64,000 nucleotides of DNA from Streptomyces dioscori (GTDB taxonomy: Bacteria; Actinomycetota; Actinomycetes; Streptomycetales; Streptomycetaceae). Location: contig NZ_KZ679066.1 in the NCBI RefSeq assembly GCF_003024195.1, positions 1 through 64,000 on the forward strand. The letters run 5' to 3'. Positions 31,891-39,447 of this stretch are shown piece after piece. The number at the start of each line of letters is the position of its first letter. Positions within the stretch are counted from its first letter, which is position 1. The notes below the pieces were generated by a model. The model saw nothing but the letters and a program-made list of their open reading frames with translations, ran no database searches and was not told the DNA's origin. The position numbers were made by a program, and so were the translations under genes.

Positions 31891-33390
31891 TCAGCGCCGG
31901 GTGCCGACGCCGACGAGGCTGCGCTCGTACGGGTCGAGGAGCACGCCGCTGACCTTGGCGCCGACGCCCGTGATGATCCGCTGATGGACCAGCGGTACGA
32001 CGGCGTCCGTGCCGAGGACCGCCGCCTCGGCGGTCATCGCGGCGTCCTGCCGCTCGGCGGTGTCGCTGACCGACTCGGCCTCGGAGACGGCTTTGTCGAC
32101 GTTCTTGTCGCACAGCTGAGCCAGGTTGTAGCTGCCCTCGCAGGTGTGGTCGCTGGCGAGGATGGAGACCGGGTCGCCGGTGTCGAGCATGGTGTTGCGG
32201 GCGGACACGAACGCGTCGAACTTCCCGGCCAGCGCGTCGCTCTCCAGCCGCGAGTACTCGCGCACCTCCAGCTTCACGGTGAACCCGGCCTTCTCCAGCT
32301 GCTGCTTCAGCACCTGGGCGACCTCGGGCAGCTCGGGCCGGTTGTCGTACGTGGCCACGGTGACCGTCTTCCCGGTGGCGGAGCCCGCCGCGGCCCGGCC
32401 GGCCGGCTTGACGCGCTTGTCGGCCGCCCAGGTGAGGGCGGGCCCGTAGATGCCGGCTCCGGCGTCGGCGTACCCCTCGTAGACGCCCTTGGCGAGGGCG
32501 GAGGTGTCGATCGCCTCGCGGACGGCGGCCCGCGTCCTCGCGTCCTTGAACGCGCCCGACCCGGTGTTGAGCAGCAGGCTGGTGGTGCGGGTGGTGGCCG
32601 TCTCGCGACGGGTCGCCTTGTCGAGGGAGGCCGCCTGCGAGACGGGTACGGCCTCGGCGATGTCGGCCTCACCGGTGCGCAGCGCGTTCGTCCGGGCGGT
32701 GCCGTCGGCTATGAACTTCGCGTCGACGCCCGAGGCCTGGGCGCGGCCGCCCCAGTAGTCGTCGAAGCGGTCGAGGCGGGCCGCGGTGGTGCCGGTGGTT
32801 TTGGTGAGTTCGAAGGGGCCGGTGGCGGTGCCGACGGGGCTGACGGCGTCCTTCTTCGCGTACGCCTTCGCCGAGAGGATCACCAGGCCGGGGCTGGACA
32901 GACGCAGCGGCAGGGCCGGGTCGGGGTCGGCGGTGGTGACACGTACCCGGCTGTCGCCCGCGGCCTCGGCGGTCAGTTCGACGCCGGACAGGGCGGCGGT
33001 CACGGGGTCGGCGCCCGCGGCGCGGGTGAGGGCGGCGGCGACGGCCTTCGGGGTGACCTCGGTACCGTCCTGGAACGCGGCGTCCCGCAGGGTGAACAGC
33101 CAGTCGCGGTCGTTCTCGCGGGTCCACGACTCGGCGAGCGCGGGGGCGGCGGCGCCGTTGGCGTCGAGGCGCGTCAGGCCCTCGGTGACGCCGAGCCGGC
33201 TGAGGAGGGTGGCGTCTGCGCCGTACGGGGAGAAGTTCTCGGCGGGCGGGAAGGCGAGCGCGACCTTCAGCCGTACGCCCGCCGCGCTGTCGGAGGACTC
33301 GTCGCCACCGCCGGAGGCGAAGCAGCCGGTGAGCAGGGGGGCGAGCAGCAGTCCGGCGACGAACCTGCGACGGCGTGGCAGAGGGAGCAT
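31891..33390 (-). CDS. family 5 ABC substrate-binding lipoprotein
   Basis: A 499-residue lipoprotein. After a twin-Arg-rich start (RRRRF) there is a lipobox LLTGC with Cys near residue 23, then a linker rich in Gly, Ser and Asp. The SBP_bac_5 domain shows NFSPYGADA, LAESWTRENDRDWLFTLRDAAFQDGTEVT in pieces, and a GPFEL/DDYWGG region typical of peptide, nickel and opine binding proteins. It should deliver a ligand to the fused permease encoded downstream. The ligand cannot be read. Upstream bases 33400-33480 contain short GGTGCGGGGTGCCT repeats. Confidence 0.87.
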   Translation of the reverse strand: MLPLPRRRRFVAGLLLAPLLTGCFASGGGDESSDSAAGVRLKVALAFPPAENFSPYGADATLLSRLGVTEGLTRLDANGAAAPALAESWTRENDRDWLFTLRDAAFQDGTEVTPKAVAAALTRAAGADPVTAALSGVELTAEAAGDSRVRVTTADPDPALPLRLSSPGLVILSAKAYAKKDAVSPVGTATGPFELTKTTGTTAARLDRFDDYWGGRAQASGVDAKFIADGTARTNALRTGEADIAEAVPVSQAASLDKATRRETATTRTTSLLLNTGSGAFKDARTRAAVREAIDTSALAKGVYEGYADAGAGIYGPALTWAADKRVKPAGRAAAGSATGKTVTVATYDNRPELPEVAQVLKQQLEKAGFTVKLEVREYSRLESDALAGKFDAFVSARNTMLDTGDPVSILASDHTCEGSYNLAQLCDKNVDKAVSEAESVSDTAERQDAAMTAEAAVLGTDAVVPLVHQRIITGVGAKVSGVLLDPYERSLVGVGTRR

Positions 33391-33409
33391 GGCTGCTTTC
33401 GTTCGGTAC

Positions 33410-33545
33410 GGGGTGCGGAGTGCGGGGTGCGCAATGCCTGGTGCGGGGTGCCTGGTGCGGGGTGCCTGGTGCGGGCGGGGCCGCGTCGTCAGGCAGGGAT
33501 CGGGACAGGGATCAGGGCGGTGATCCGGGCAGGGATCAGGGCAGG
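33410..33545. repeat. short direct repeats before the binding-protein gene
   Basis: GGTGCGGGGTGCCT is repeated two to three times at about 33440-33475. Variants of GGGATCAGGGCAG or GGGATCGGGACAG follow at about 33498-33545. These lie between the GNAT stop and the binding protein start. They may be slippage-derived and have no clear function. Confidence 0.5.
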
Positions 33546-34069
33546 GGGACTTCGAAGTGGATGATCCCCTGGCCGCCGCCCGGTTCCTCGCGCTCGTCGT
33601 GGACGGCCTTGCCCAGCGAACGCCAGAACGCCTCCGCTCCGGGCACCGACGGGTCGGTGTGCAGATAGGCGGAGCGATAGCCGCCGTCGGCCACCGCGAA
33701 GTCGAGCAGCCCCGCGACGAGCCGGCGGGCCAGACCCTGTCTGCGGTCCTCCGGGCGGACGTACACCCGGCGCAGCTGGGCGGTCTCGCCGGAGGGGTAG
33801 CGCTCGGCCACGTGGCGCGGGTTCGGCGGGTGGGCCGGGCCGCGGGCGTCGAGGGCGGCGGTCGCGGCCACCGTGCCGTCCCGCGGGTCGACCGCGACCA
33901 GCAGGGTGTGGCGGACGGGCGCGACGTAGGCGCCGTGGAGGTCGATGATGTCCCGGTGCCAGCGAGGTACGTACCCTGTGCCGAAGTCCCGGTAGACGGT
34001 GTCGAGCATCACGGAGCGGGCGCCGTCGACGTCGTCGGGGGTCGCCGTTCTTATGCAGTAATCACGCAC
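33536..34069 (-). CDS. GNAT family N-acetyltransferase
   Basis: A 177-residue acetyltransferase. The acetyl-CoA-binding motif is YVRPEDRRQGLARRLV (about residues 100-115), a good match to the R/Q-x-x-G-x-G/A pattern. Strand 4 reads ETAQLRRVYV and a final domain FWRSLGKAV is typical. The GTG at 34069 has no clear ribosome binding site, and a leaderless start is possible. It is the first gene on the minus strand of a group followed by the binding protein, permease and MFS genes. Whether its substrate relates to the transport genes is unknown. Confidence 0.82.
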   Translation of the reverse strand: MRDYCIRTATPDDVDGARSVMLDTVYRDFGTGYVPRWHRDIIDLHGAYVAPVRHTLLVAVDPRDGTVAATAALDARGPAHPPNPRHVAERYPSGETAQLRRVYVRPEDRRQGLARRLVAGLLDFAVADGGYRSAYLHTDPSVPGAEAFWRSLGKAVHDEREEPGGGQGIIHFEVPLP

Positions 34070-34153
34070 TTGCGCATCATATGCATTAAGGCTGTACGGG
34101 GCTGCCCGGGGGCCGGTGGATCAAGGTTGCCCGGGTTCCCGGCGGGCGGTGCT

Positions 34154-34627
34154 TCAAGATTGGCCGGGGCTGCCCGGAGCCACACCGGTTCGCCGCCACG
34201 ACCCCTTCCACACGACCCAGACATGGCCGTCGGGGCCGTGGTGCACGTTCAGGCCGTCCACGACGGCGAGCAGCGGCAGATTCTTGGCGCCGGCGGGGTC
34301 GCCCGCGTCCAGGGGGACCGCCACGTCGTCGGTGGCCGCGACGGTGATGCCCGAGGGGTCCGCCGTGAGGACGATCCGGCAGGTGTCGGCGGCGCTGCGC
34401 GCCAGCAGACATCTGCTCGCGGAGCAGCCCGCGTCGAGGACCGGGGAGACGAACGACAGCGGGGCATCGATGACCTGCGTCACCGCCACGGCGGCCGCCT
34501 GGGCCGCGAACTCCCCGTCCTGGCGCGCGAAGAGGGCCGTGAACTCCATCTCCCGGACAGGTTCCATGAGCCCGTGCTCGGTGAGCAGCGCAGGCCCGTC
34601 CGAGGAAGCGCGTACCGGCGTTCCCAC
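34154..34627 (-). CDS. hypothetical protein, possibly degenerate anti-sigma-type
   Basis: A protein of about 157 residues. The GTG at 34627 is supported by AAGGAGGG about 7 bases upstream. The frame stays open further upstream, but without such a site. Segments such as EFTALFARQDGEFAAQAAAVAVTQ, CSASRCLLARSAADTC and a C-terminal VWVVWKGSW are seen. I do not recognise a family with certainty. The layout recalls degenerate RsbW-like ATPases next to STAS genes in Streptomyces, but no ATP-binding motif is visible. It is divergent from the STAS gene at 34890. Confidence 0.5.
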   Translation of the reverse strand: MGTPVRASSDGPALLTEHGLMEPVREMEFTALFARQDGEFAAQAAAVAVTQVIDAPLSFVSPVLDAGCSASRCLLARSAADTCRIVLTADPSGITVAATDDVAVPLDAGDPAGAKNLPLLAVVDGLNVHHGPDGHVWVVWKGSWRRTGVAPGSPGQS

Positions 34628-34773
34628 CGCCAACCCTCCTTGGCCAGACAGTCGTACGAAGTGCGTGGTGCGGCCAGGGACTGGGGCAGCACGGTGACTG
34701 TACGTCGACAACACCCCCATGAACAGGGCACGTTGAGCAAACATAAAGACCAAAAGTCAACGGCTACAGCTGA

Positions 34774-34795
34774 AGTTCACTAGGTCGAGTGAACT
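34774..34795. promoter_or_regulatory. 22-bp operator-like palindrome AGTTCACT-N6-AGTGAACT
   Basis: A perfect inverted repeat with 8-base arms lies in the divergent region, 95 bases before the STAS gene. Its symmetry and size suit a dimeric helix-turn-helix regulator. The cognate regulator is not next to it. Confidence 0.5.
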
Positions 34796-34889
34796 AGATC
34801 TTGCGTTGAGGGCGGTATGGATGGTTCCGGCGCACTACGGGTAACAACCGAGATCGAATACGCCCGTACCTGTACGAGGTGGAGCCGAC

Positions 34890-35393
34890 ATGCCACCCCA
34901 ACCCCATGATCATGCCGCCGGACCGTCCGAGGGCGGCCACGAGGAGCCCGGCCTCGCGGGCGCGGCGGAGCCCGGGCTCGCAGGCGCGGCCCCCGGGCCC
35001 GGGAGCGCGGCGGGGTTCAGGCCGCCCCCGGCGAACCCGTACGCACACAGTTACCCGGGCCCCGGGTTCACCGTCGTCGAGGTGCTGGGCGAGATCGACA
35101 TGGCGACGGCCGGCGCCCTGAGCGAGCACCTGGACGCCCTGACCTCGGACGGAGTGCCCCAAGTCGTGGCGGACCTCCGGGCGGTCGAGTTCTTCGACTG
35201 CTCAGGGCTGCGGGTGCTGTGCCGGGCCGAACGCCGGGCCAGGGAACGCGGCGGCACCCTCCGCCTGGTCTCCGACCAGCCCCGCATCCACCGCCTGCTA
35301 CGCGCCTGCGGCCTCCTGACCCGCTTCCCACCCTTGACGGAACTGCCTCCCGCGCCTCGGGCCGGAAATGACTGCGCCACCGGCCCGCAGTGA
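34890..35393 (+). CDS. STAS domain anti-sigma factor antagonist
   Basis: A 167-residue protein. The first 55 residues are a Pro/Gly/Ala-rich extension with a duplicated GLAGAAEPG-type stretch. The STAS domain follows at about 58-150, with VVEVLGEIDMATAGALSEHL and the phospho-acceptor motif EFFDCSGLRVL (Ser in DCSG). Such proteins free sigma factors by binding anti-sigma ATPases when unphosphorylated. SpoIIE phosphatases, three of which lie in this window, are the usual activators. The ATG has GGTGGAG 5 bases upstream. Confidence 0.87.
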   Translation: MPPQPHDHAAGPSEGGHEEPGLAGAAEPGLAGAAPGPGSAAGFRPPPANPYAHSYPGPGFTVVEVLGEIDMATAGALSEHLDALTSDGVPQVVADLRAVEFFDCSGLRVLCRAERRARERGGTLRLVSDQPRIHRLLRACGLLTRFPPLTELPPAPRAGNDCATGPQ

Positions 35394-35407
35394 AGCCGGA
35401 CATGCCA

Positions 35408-35450
35408 GGGCCGGCGGAGAGACGGCCCCACTCCGTCTCTCCGCCGGCCC
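35408..35450 (+). terminator. perfect 18-bp hairpin terminator after the STAS gene
   Basis: GGGCCGGCGGAGAGACGG (35408-35425) pairs perfectly with CCGTCTCTCCGCCGGCCC (35433-35450) around a 7-base loop, 15 bases after the STAS stop. The tail CTGTTG is short, as is common in Streptomyces. It could also serve the convergent inhibitor gene. Confidence 0.8.
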
Positions 35451-35553
35451 CTGTTGCGAGGTCACGCGGCACTCCGCGACGGGACTCGCACTCCCCATCC
35501 GCTTACGCGGGCCTCCGTCGACGCACTCGGAGGACCACGCGACCCCGGCCCTG

Positions 35554-35982
35554 TCAGTACGTGAAGACGGTCGTCCCGTAGGAGTTCTTCACGCACTCGT
35601 TGGAGAAGGTGCGCTCGTACGAGATCCGCTTGCCCTGCCAGACGCCGTCGACCGTGACGACGACGGGGTCGTACTCACGGGTGCACAGGACGTCGGATCT
35701 GGCCGGCAGGGCGTTGAGGTCACCACCCGCCGCACGGAGTTCGGCACAGGCGGAGACCGCGGCCGGGTGGGTGCCCGAGGCCGTCGGCGCACAGTTCAGG
35801 GTGACCGCGCGTTCAGGTGTGGCCTCGGCCGCGATCTCCCCGTGGCCCGTGGTGAACACCAGGGACGAGGGGGCGTAGAGCGCGGTCGGCGATGAGGCGG
35901 CGAGGGCGGTCCCGGCCAGGGGACCGCAGACGGCGGTGGCCGTCAGGGTGATCGTCGCTGCCCAGCGCGCGGTGTTCGGCAT
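35554..35982 (-). CDS. Streptomyces subtilisin inhibitor (SSI family, I16) with Arg at P1
   Basis: A 142-residue secreted inhibitor. The signal peptide (about 1-28) is followed by the mature part ALYAPSSLVFT. Four cysteines (64, 79, 100, 130) match the two disulfides of SSI. The conserved YDPVVVTVDGVWQGKR and RTFSNEC segments are almost as in classic SSI. The reactive-site loop is C100-T-R102-E103-YDP, where SSI itself has CPMVYDP. P1 is therefore Arg, which predicts inhibition of trypsin-like as well as subtilisin-like proteases. The ATG at 35982 has GGAAGGA at 8 bases; another ATG lies at 35991. Confidence 0.95.
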   Translation of the reverse strand: MPNTARWAATITLTATAVCGPLAGTALAASSPTALYAPSSLVFTTGHGEIAAEATPERAVTLNCAPTASGTHPAAVSACAELRAAGGDLNALPARSDVLCTREYDPVVVTVDGVWQGKRISYERTFSNECVKNSYGTTVFTY

Positions 35983-36271
35983 TGTGTGCATCCTTCCGCT
36001 CGGTCGAACGCCGCACCGGCTCGGTGTTGCCGGTGCGGCGAGCGCGAGTCTGCCGATTCCGCGACGGAAACACACGTCGACCCCACGCGTTTCAGTAACC
36101 TTGCGTATTGAATCAGTGGCGCGAAGTGACGGAAATCGAACACGTCTCCCTTGGAACTGGGCGGGCGCCATGTCGCCGCGCAGGCCCCCTGGCCGGATAT
36201 CCCCTGCTCAGCAATAGGCCTGAAACATTCCGCTTCGAGCTGAGCGCAGACCTCTTGCGTCTCGCCCGCAC

Positions 36272-36910
36272 CCGCGACGCCTGCCGGTGTGCCTGCTCGC
36301 ACTGATCGGCGGCATGGCGACGGGCACGACCGCGCTGTACGGCACGGGGCTCGACTTCTCCTCCGTGTTCCCGCGGCTGTCGCGGGTGCAGGCCACGGTG
36401 CTGGTGGGTGTGTTGTCCATCGCGTTCATCTTCGTGGGCCGCTTCGGCTTCGACCTCGTCCAGAGCATCTCGACGTTCGCCACGATGATCATCACCTGTA
36501 CGACACCGTGGATGGTCGTGATGATGCTGGGCTTCCTCACCCGCCGCGGCTGGTACGACCCCGACGCGCTCCAGGTCTTCAACCGGCGCCAGCGCGGCGG
36601 CCGTTACTGGTTCACGCACGGCTGGAACTGGCGCGGCATGACCGCCTGGTGGGTCTCCGCGCTGCTCGGTGTCCTCTTCACGAACATCCCCGGCCAGTTC
36701 GTGGGACCGCTCGGCGATCTGGCCGACGGGGTCGACATCGGACTGCCGATCTCGCTGGCCGTCGCGGCGGTCCTGTTCCTCGGCCTGCTGTGGTGCTTCC
36801 CCGAGCCGAGGGCTGCGTACGGGCCGAAGGGCGCGCGGCTGGTCCGTACCGTGGACGTGCCGGTGCCGCCGATCACGGGGCCGGGCCGGCCGACGACTCC
36901 TGGAGCCTGA
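36272..36910 (+). pseudogene. 5'-truncated NCS1 (cytosine/purine permease family) remnant
   Basis: Only the C-terminal half of an NCS1 transporter remains. It begins near CLLALIGGMATGTTALYGTGLDF and continues through about five membrane segments (TPWMVVMMLGFL, then TAWWVSALLGVLFTNIPG). Intact members have about 480-500 residues and 12 helices. Here about 210 codons remain and the first seven helices are missing. A GTG at 36287 could start translation, but there is no ribosome binding site. Upstream 36110-36270 shows no matching coding sequence, so a deletion or rearrangement joined unrelated DNA at about 36270. Confidence 0.8.
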
Positions 36911-37034
36911 CCCCGCGCGGCTCCCGAGCGCCTCTACCCCGCACCCCGTACCCCGTACTCCTGACAGCGAAATCCGGCCAGCTCCTGCCGCAGGGGGGCT
37001 GTCCGGGAACGCCGTCTTCGTAGACTGCCCCGCC

Positions 37035-38099
37035 ATGGGAGAGATCTACGGACTGGGCGAGATCACTTGTCCGTCCGGTGAGTTGGTGATCGTCGACGCC
37101 GGTCATCTGGGCATGTGGAGCGGTGAGGGTTCACCGGCGCTGGTGGACCCGGGTGCGTTCGGGGTCCGGGATCCGGCGGTCGCCGCCGATGTGAGCGCGG
37201 CGACCGACTTCCTGATCACCGGCCCCGACGCCGACACCGCGGCCCACTCCTTCGACAGGCAGCCCGGCCGGACGCTGCACGACATCCCGGCGTCCGGGGC
37301 CGCGCATCTGGTCGAGCTCTTCGACGCGCACTGCCGGGAGCAGGGCCTCGACGCCGCACTCGAAGCCCGCGCCGAACGGGTGCCGCACCGAGAGCGGGTA
37401 CGCCGGTGCGCGGAACGCGGCGGAGGCTGCTTCCTGATGAACGGCGTGCCGGTCGTGGCCCTCGGCGGAGTACCCCGGGACCGTCCGCTGCCGGTCCTCG
37501 CGACGGACAGCGGCATCGTGGTCCCCATCGCCCCCTCCGCCGTCGCCCTCTCCCCCATCGGCTCTTCCCTCGCCCCCTCCTTCTCCCCATCCCCCGCCGT
37601 CGCCGCCGTCAAGTCGGTGGAACTCGGGGAGATCCGCGTCGACTGGGCCCGGCTGCTCTTCGGCGACGCCGACGCACTGAGCGCCTGGCGGCACGACGAC
37701 CCCGTCGACGGGCTGGCCGACGTCGCGTTCTGGGGCGCGGCCGAGGCCGAGGCCGCCACCGAGTTCGCGGCCCCGGACCTGGGCGAGCCCGGTGAGAAGG
37801 GCGTGAAGGGCTGGACGGGTCTGCCGATGCCGGACGCGATGCGGCTGGCCACCGCGCTCTTCGATTGGAAGGACGCGGACCCGCGCAGGCGGTTGATGGT
37901 GGACTTCCGCCCGCACTCCCACCACTGGCAGATCATGCGAGCGATCCGTGCCTCCCCGCTGGAGTCCGGCACCGTGCGGGTCGGCGGCGCACAGGTGCTG
38001 TGCGCGATGACCGGCCAGGGCGACGGCTGGTTCCCGGTCACGGTGGATCTGGACCCGACGGGCCGCCTGGTGTCCGTACGGGTGTCGTTCCCGGTCTGA
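37035..38099 (+). CDS. hypothetical protein (Streptomyces-type, unknown family)
   Basis: A 354-residue cytoplasmic protein starting at the ATG at 37035 (MGEIYGLGEITCPSGELVIVDAGHLGMW). The middle has a Pro/Ser/Ala-rich stretch (IGSSLAPSFSPSPAVAAV). The C-terminal third has conserved-looking DFRPHSHHWQIMRAIRASP and a beta-rich end, GDGWFPVTVDLDPTGRLVSV. No catalytic motif is recognised. It has no signal peptide and no membrane helix. The upstream 124 bases hold no clear ribosome binding site. It is followed on the same strand by the lactate oxidase-type gene, 116 bases away, so co-transcription is possible. Confidence 0.7.
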   Translation: MGEIYGLGEITCPSGELVIVDAGHLGMWSGEGSPALVDPGAFGVRDPAVAADVSAATDFLITGPDADTAAHSFDRQPGRTLHDIPASGAAHLVELFDAHCREQGLDAALEARAERVPHRERVRRCAERGGGCFLMNGVPVVALGGVPRDRPLPVLATDSGIVVPIAPSAVALSPIGSSLAPSFSPSPAVAAVKSVELGEIRVDWARLLFGDADALSAWRHDDPVDGLADVAFWGAAEAEAATEFAAPDLGEPGEKGVKGWTGLPMPDAMRLATALFDWKDADPRRRLMVDFRPHSHHWQIMRAIRASPLESGTVRVGGAQVLCAMTGQGDGWFPVTVDLDPTGRLVSVRVSFPV

Positions 38100-38215
38100 G
38101 CGTGCCGTCCCCGTGCTGGACGGCTCTTGCCCCGCTCGTCAGGATCGTCGCGGGGCCAGGTCAGGATCGGTTCGGTCCCTGCCACCGGAACCAGGGCGAG
38201 AGGCGGAACGTACGG

Positions 38216-39388
38216 ATGACGAAGCACTGGGCGGACTTCCAGTACGAGATCTATCTGAACGGGTTGACGGGAGCGGTACCCCGGCTGCCCACCGATCTGA
38301 CCCGGCTGGAGGAGCTGACCGAACAGCGGCTGGGGCCCGGCCCGGTGGGCTATGTGGCGGGCAGCGCGGGCAACGGCAGTACGGCACGGGCCAACCGCGC
38401 CGCGCTGGAACGCCGCCGGATCGTGCCGCGCATGCTGCGGGACGTCCACGAACGCGACCTGTCCGTCGAGGTGCTGGGCCGCCCGCTGCCCGCGCCGCTC
38501 GCGCTCGCGCCGGTCGGTGTCCTGTCGATCATGCATCCGGACGCCGAGTCGGCGGCGGCCCGCGCCGCCGCCGCACAGGGGGTGCCGTTCATCCTGTCGT
38601 CCGCCTCCAGTACGCCGATGGAGCAGGTCGCGGAGGCGATGGGGGGCGGGGAACGCTGGTTCCAGCTGTACTGGGCGAAGGACCGCGAGGTCACGAAGAG
38701 TTTCCTGGACCGGGCGAAGGCCTCCGGGTTCACCGCCCTGTTCGTCACGCTGGACACGCCCCTGCTGGCGTGGCGGCCCCGGGACCTGGACCAGGCATAC
38801 CTGCCGTTCCTGCACGGTGTGGGCACCGCCAACTACTTCTCCGACCCGGCGTTCCAGGCAGGTCTGGCCAAGCCCGTGCACGAGGACCCGAACGCCGCGG
38901 TCATGCACTTCGTCGGGATGTTCGCCGATCCCGCGAAGACCTGGCCCGACCTGGAGTTCCTGCGGGCGAACTGGGACGGCCCCATCGTCCTGAAGGGCGT
39001 CCTCCATCCCGACGACGCCCGGCGGGCCGTCAACGCCGGGATGGACGGAGTGGTCGTCTCCAACCACGGCGGACGTCAGGTGGCCGGTGCCGTCGCCGCC
39101 GCCGACGCGCTGCCCAGGGTGGTCGAGGCCGCCGGGGACCGGCTGACCGTCTTCTTCGACAGCGGGATCCGCTCGGGCGACGACATCTTCAAGGCACTGG
39201 CGCTGGGCGCCGAGGCCGTGCTCGTAGGGCGTCCGTTCGCCTACGGGCTCGGCCTCGACGGCCAGGCCGGCGTCGAGCACGTGATCCGCTGTCTGCTGGC
39301 CGAACTCGACCTCACGCTCGCCCTGTCGGGACACGCCGGACCGGGCGACCTCGGCCCCGACGACCTGGAGGAGGAGACCGCCTCCTGA
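38216..39388 (+). CDS. FMN-dependent alpha-hydroxy-acid oxidase, lactate 2-monooxygenase-like
   Basis: A 390-residue TIM-barrel flavoprotein. VVSNHGGRQVAGA (about residues 281-293) holds the catalytic His and the Arg that binds the substrate carboxylate. FFDSGIRSGDDIFKALALGA and VGRPFAYGL bind FMN phosphate. LALAPVGVLSIMHPDAE and LSSASSTPMEQVAEA are typical of the lactate 2-monooxygenase branch, which converts lactate and O2 to acetate and CO2. The length matches that branch. The ATG at 38216 follows GAGAGGCGG. Other 2-hydroxyacids are possible substrates. Confidence 0.88.
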   Translation: MTKHWADFQYEIYLNGLTGAVPRLPTDLTRLEELTEQRLGPGPVGYVAGSAGNGSTARANRAALERRRIVPRMLRDVHERDLSVEVLGRPLPAPLALAPVGVLSIMHPDAESAAARAAAAQGVPFILSSASSTPMEQVAEAMGGGERWFQLYWAKDREVTKSFLDRAKASGFTALFVTLDTPLLAWRPRDLDQAYLPFLHGVGTANYFSDPAFQAGLAKPVHEDPNAAVMHFVGMFADPAKTWPDLEFLRANWDGPIVLKGVLHPDDARRAVNAGMDGVVVSNHGGRQVAGAVAAADALPRVVEAAGDRLTVFFDSGIRSGDDIFKALALGAEAVLVGRPFAYGLGLDGQAGVEHVIRCLLAELDLTLALSGHAGPGDLGPDDLEEETAS

Positions 39389-39447
39389 CCGTCACCTGAC
39401 CGGGGCCGTGGCCGCCAAGTCGGCCGCAGCCCCGCCGAATCCGCAGG

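Noticed and set aside
28636..34069. A staphylopine-type metallophore cluster
   Set aside because: Importer and MFS genes resemble that layout, but no nicotianamine synthase-like or opine dehydrogenase gene is in the window and the ATPase is missing. It is kept only as an idea in the findings.
34061..34092. A palindrome around the GNAT start (TTATGCAG and TGCATTAA arms)
   Set aside because: The arms match only partly and no symmetrical core could be defined, so it is not listed as an operator.
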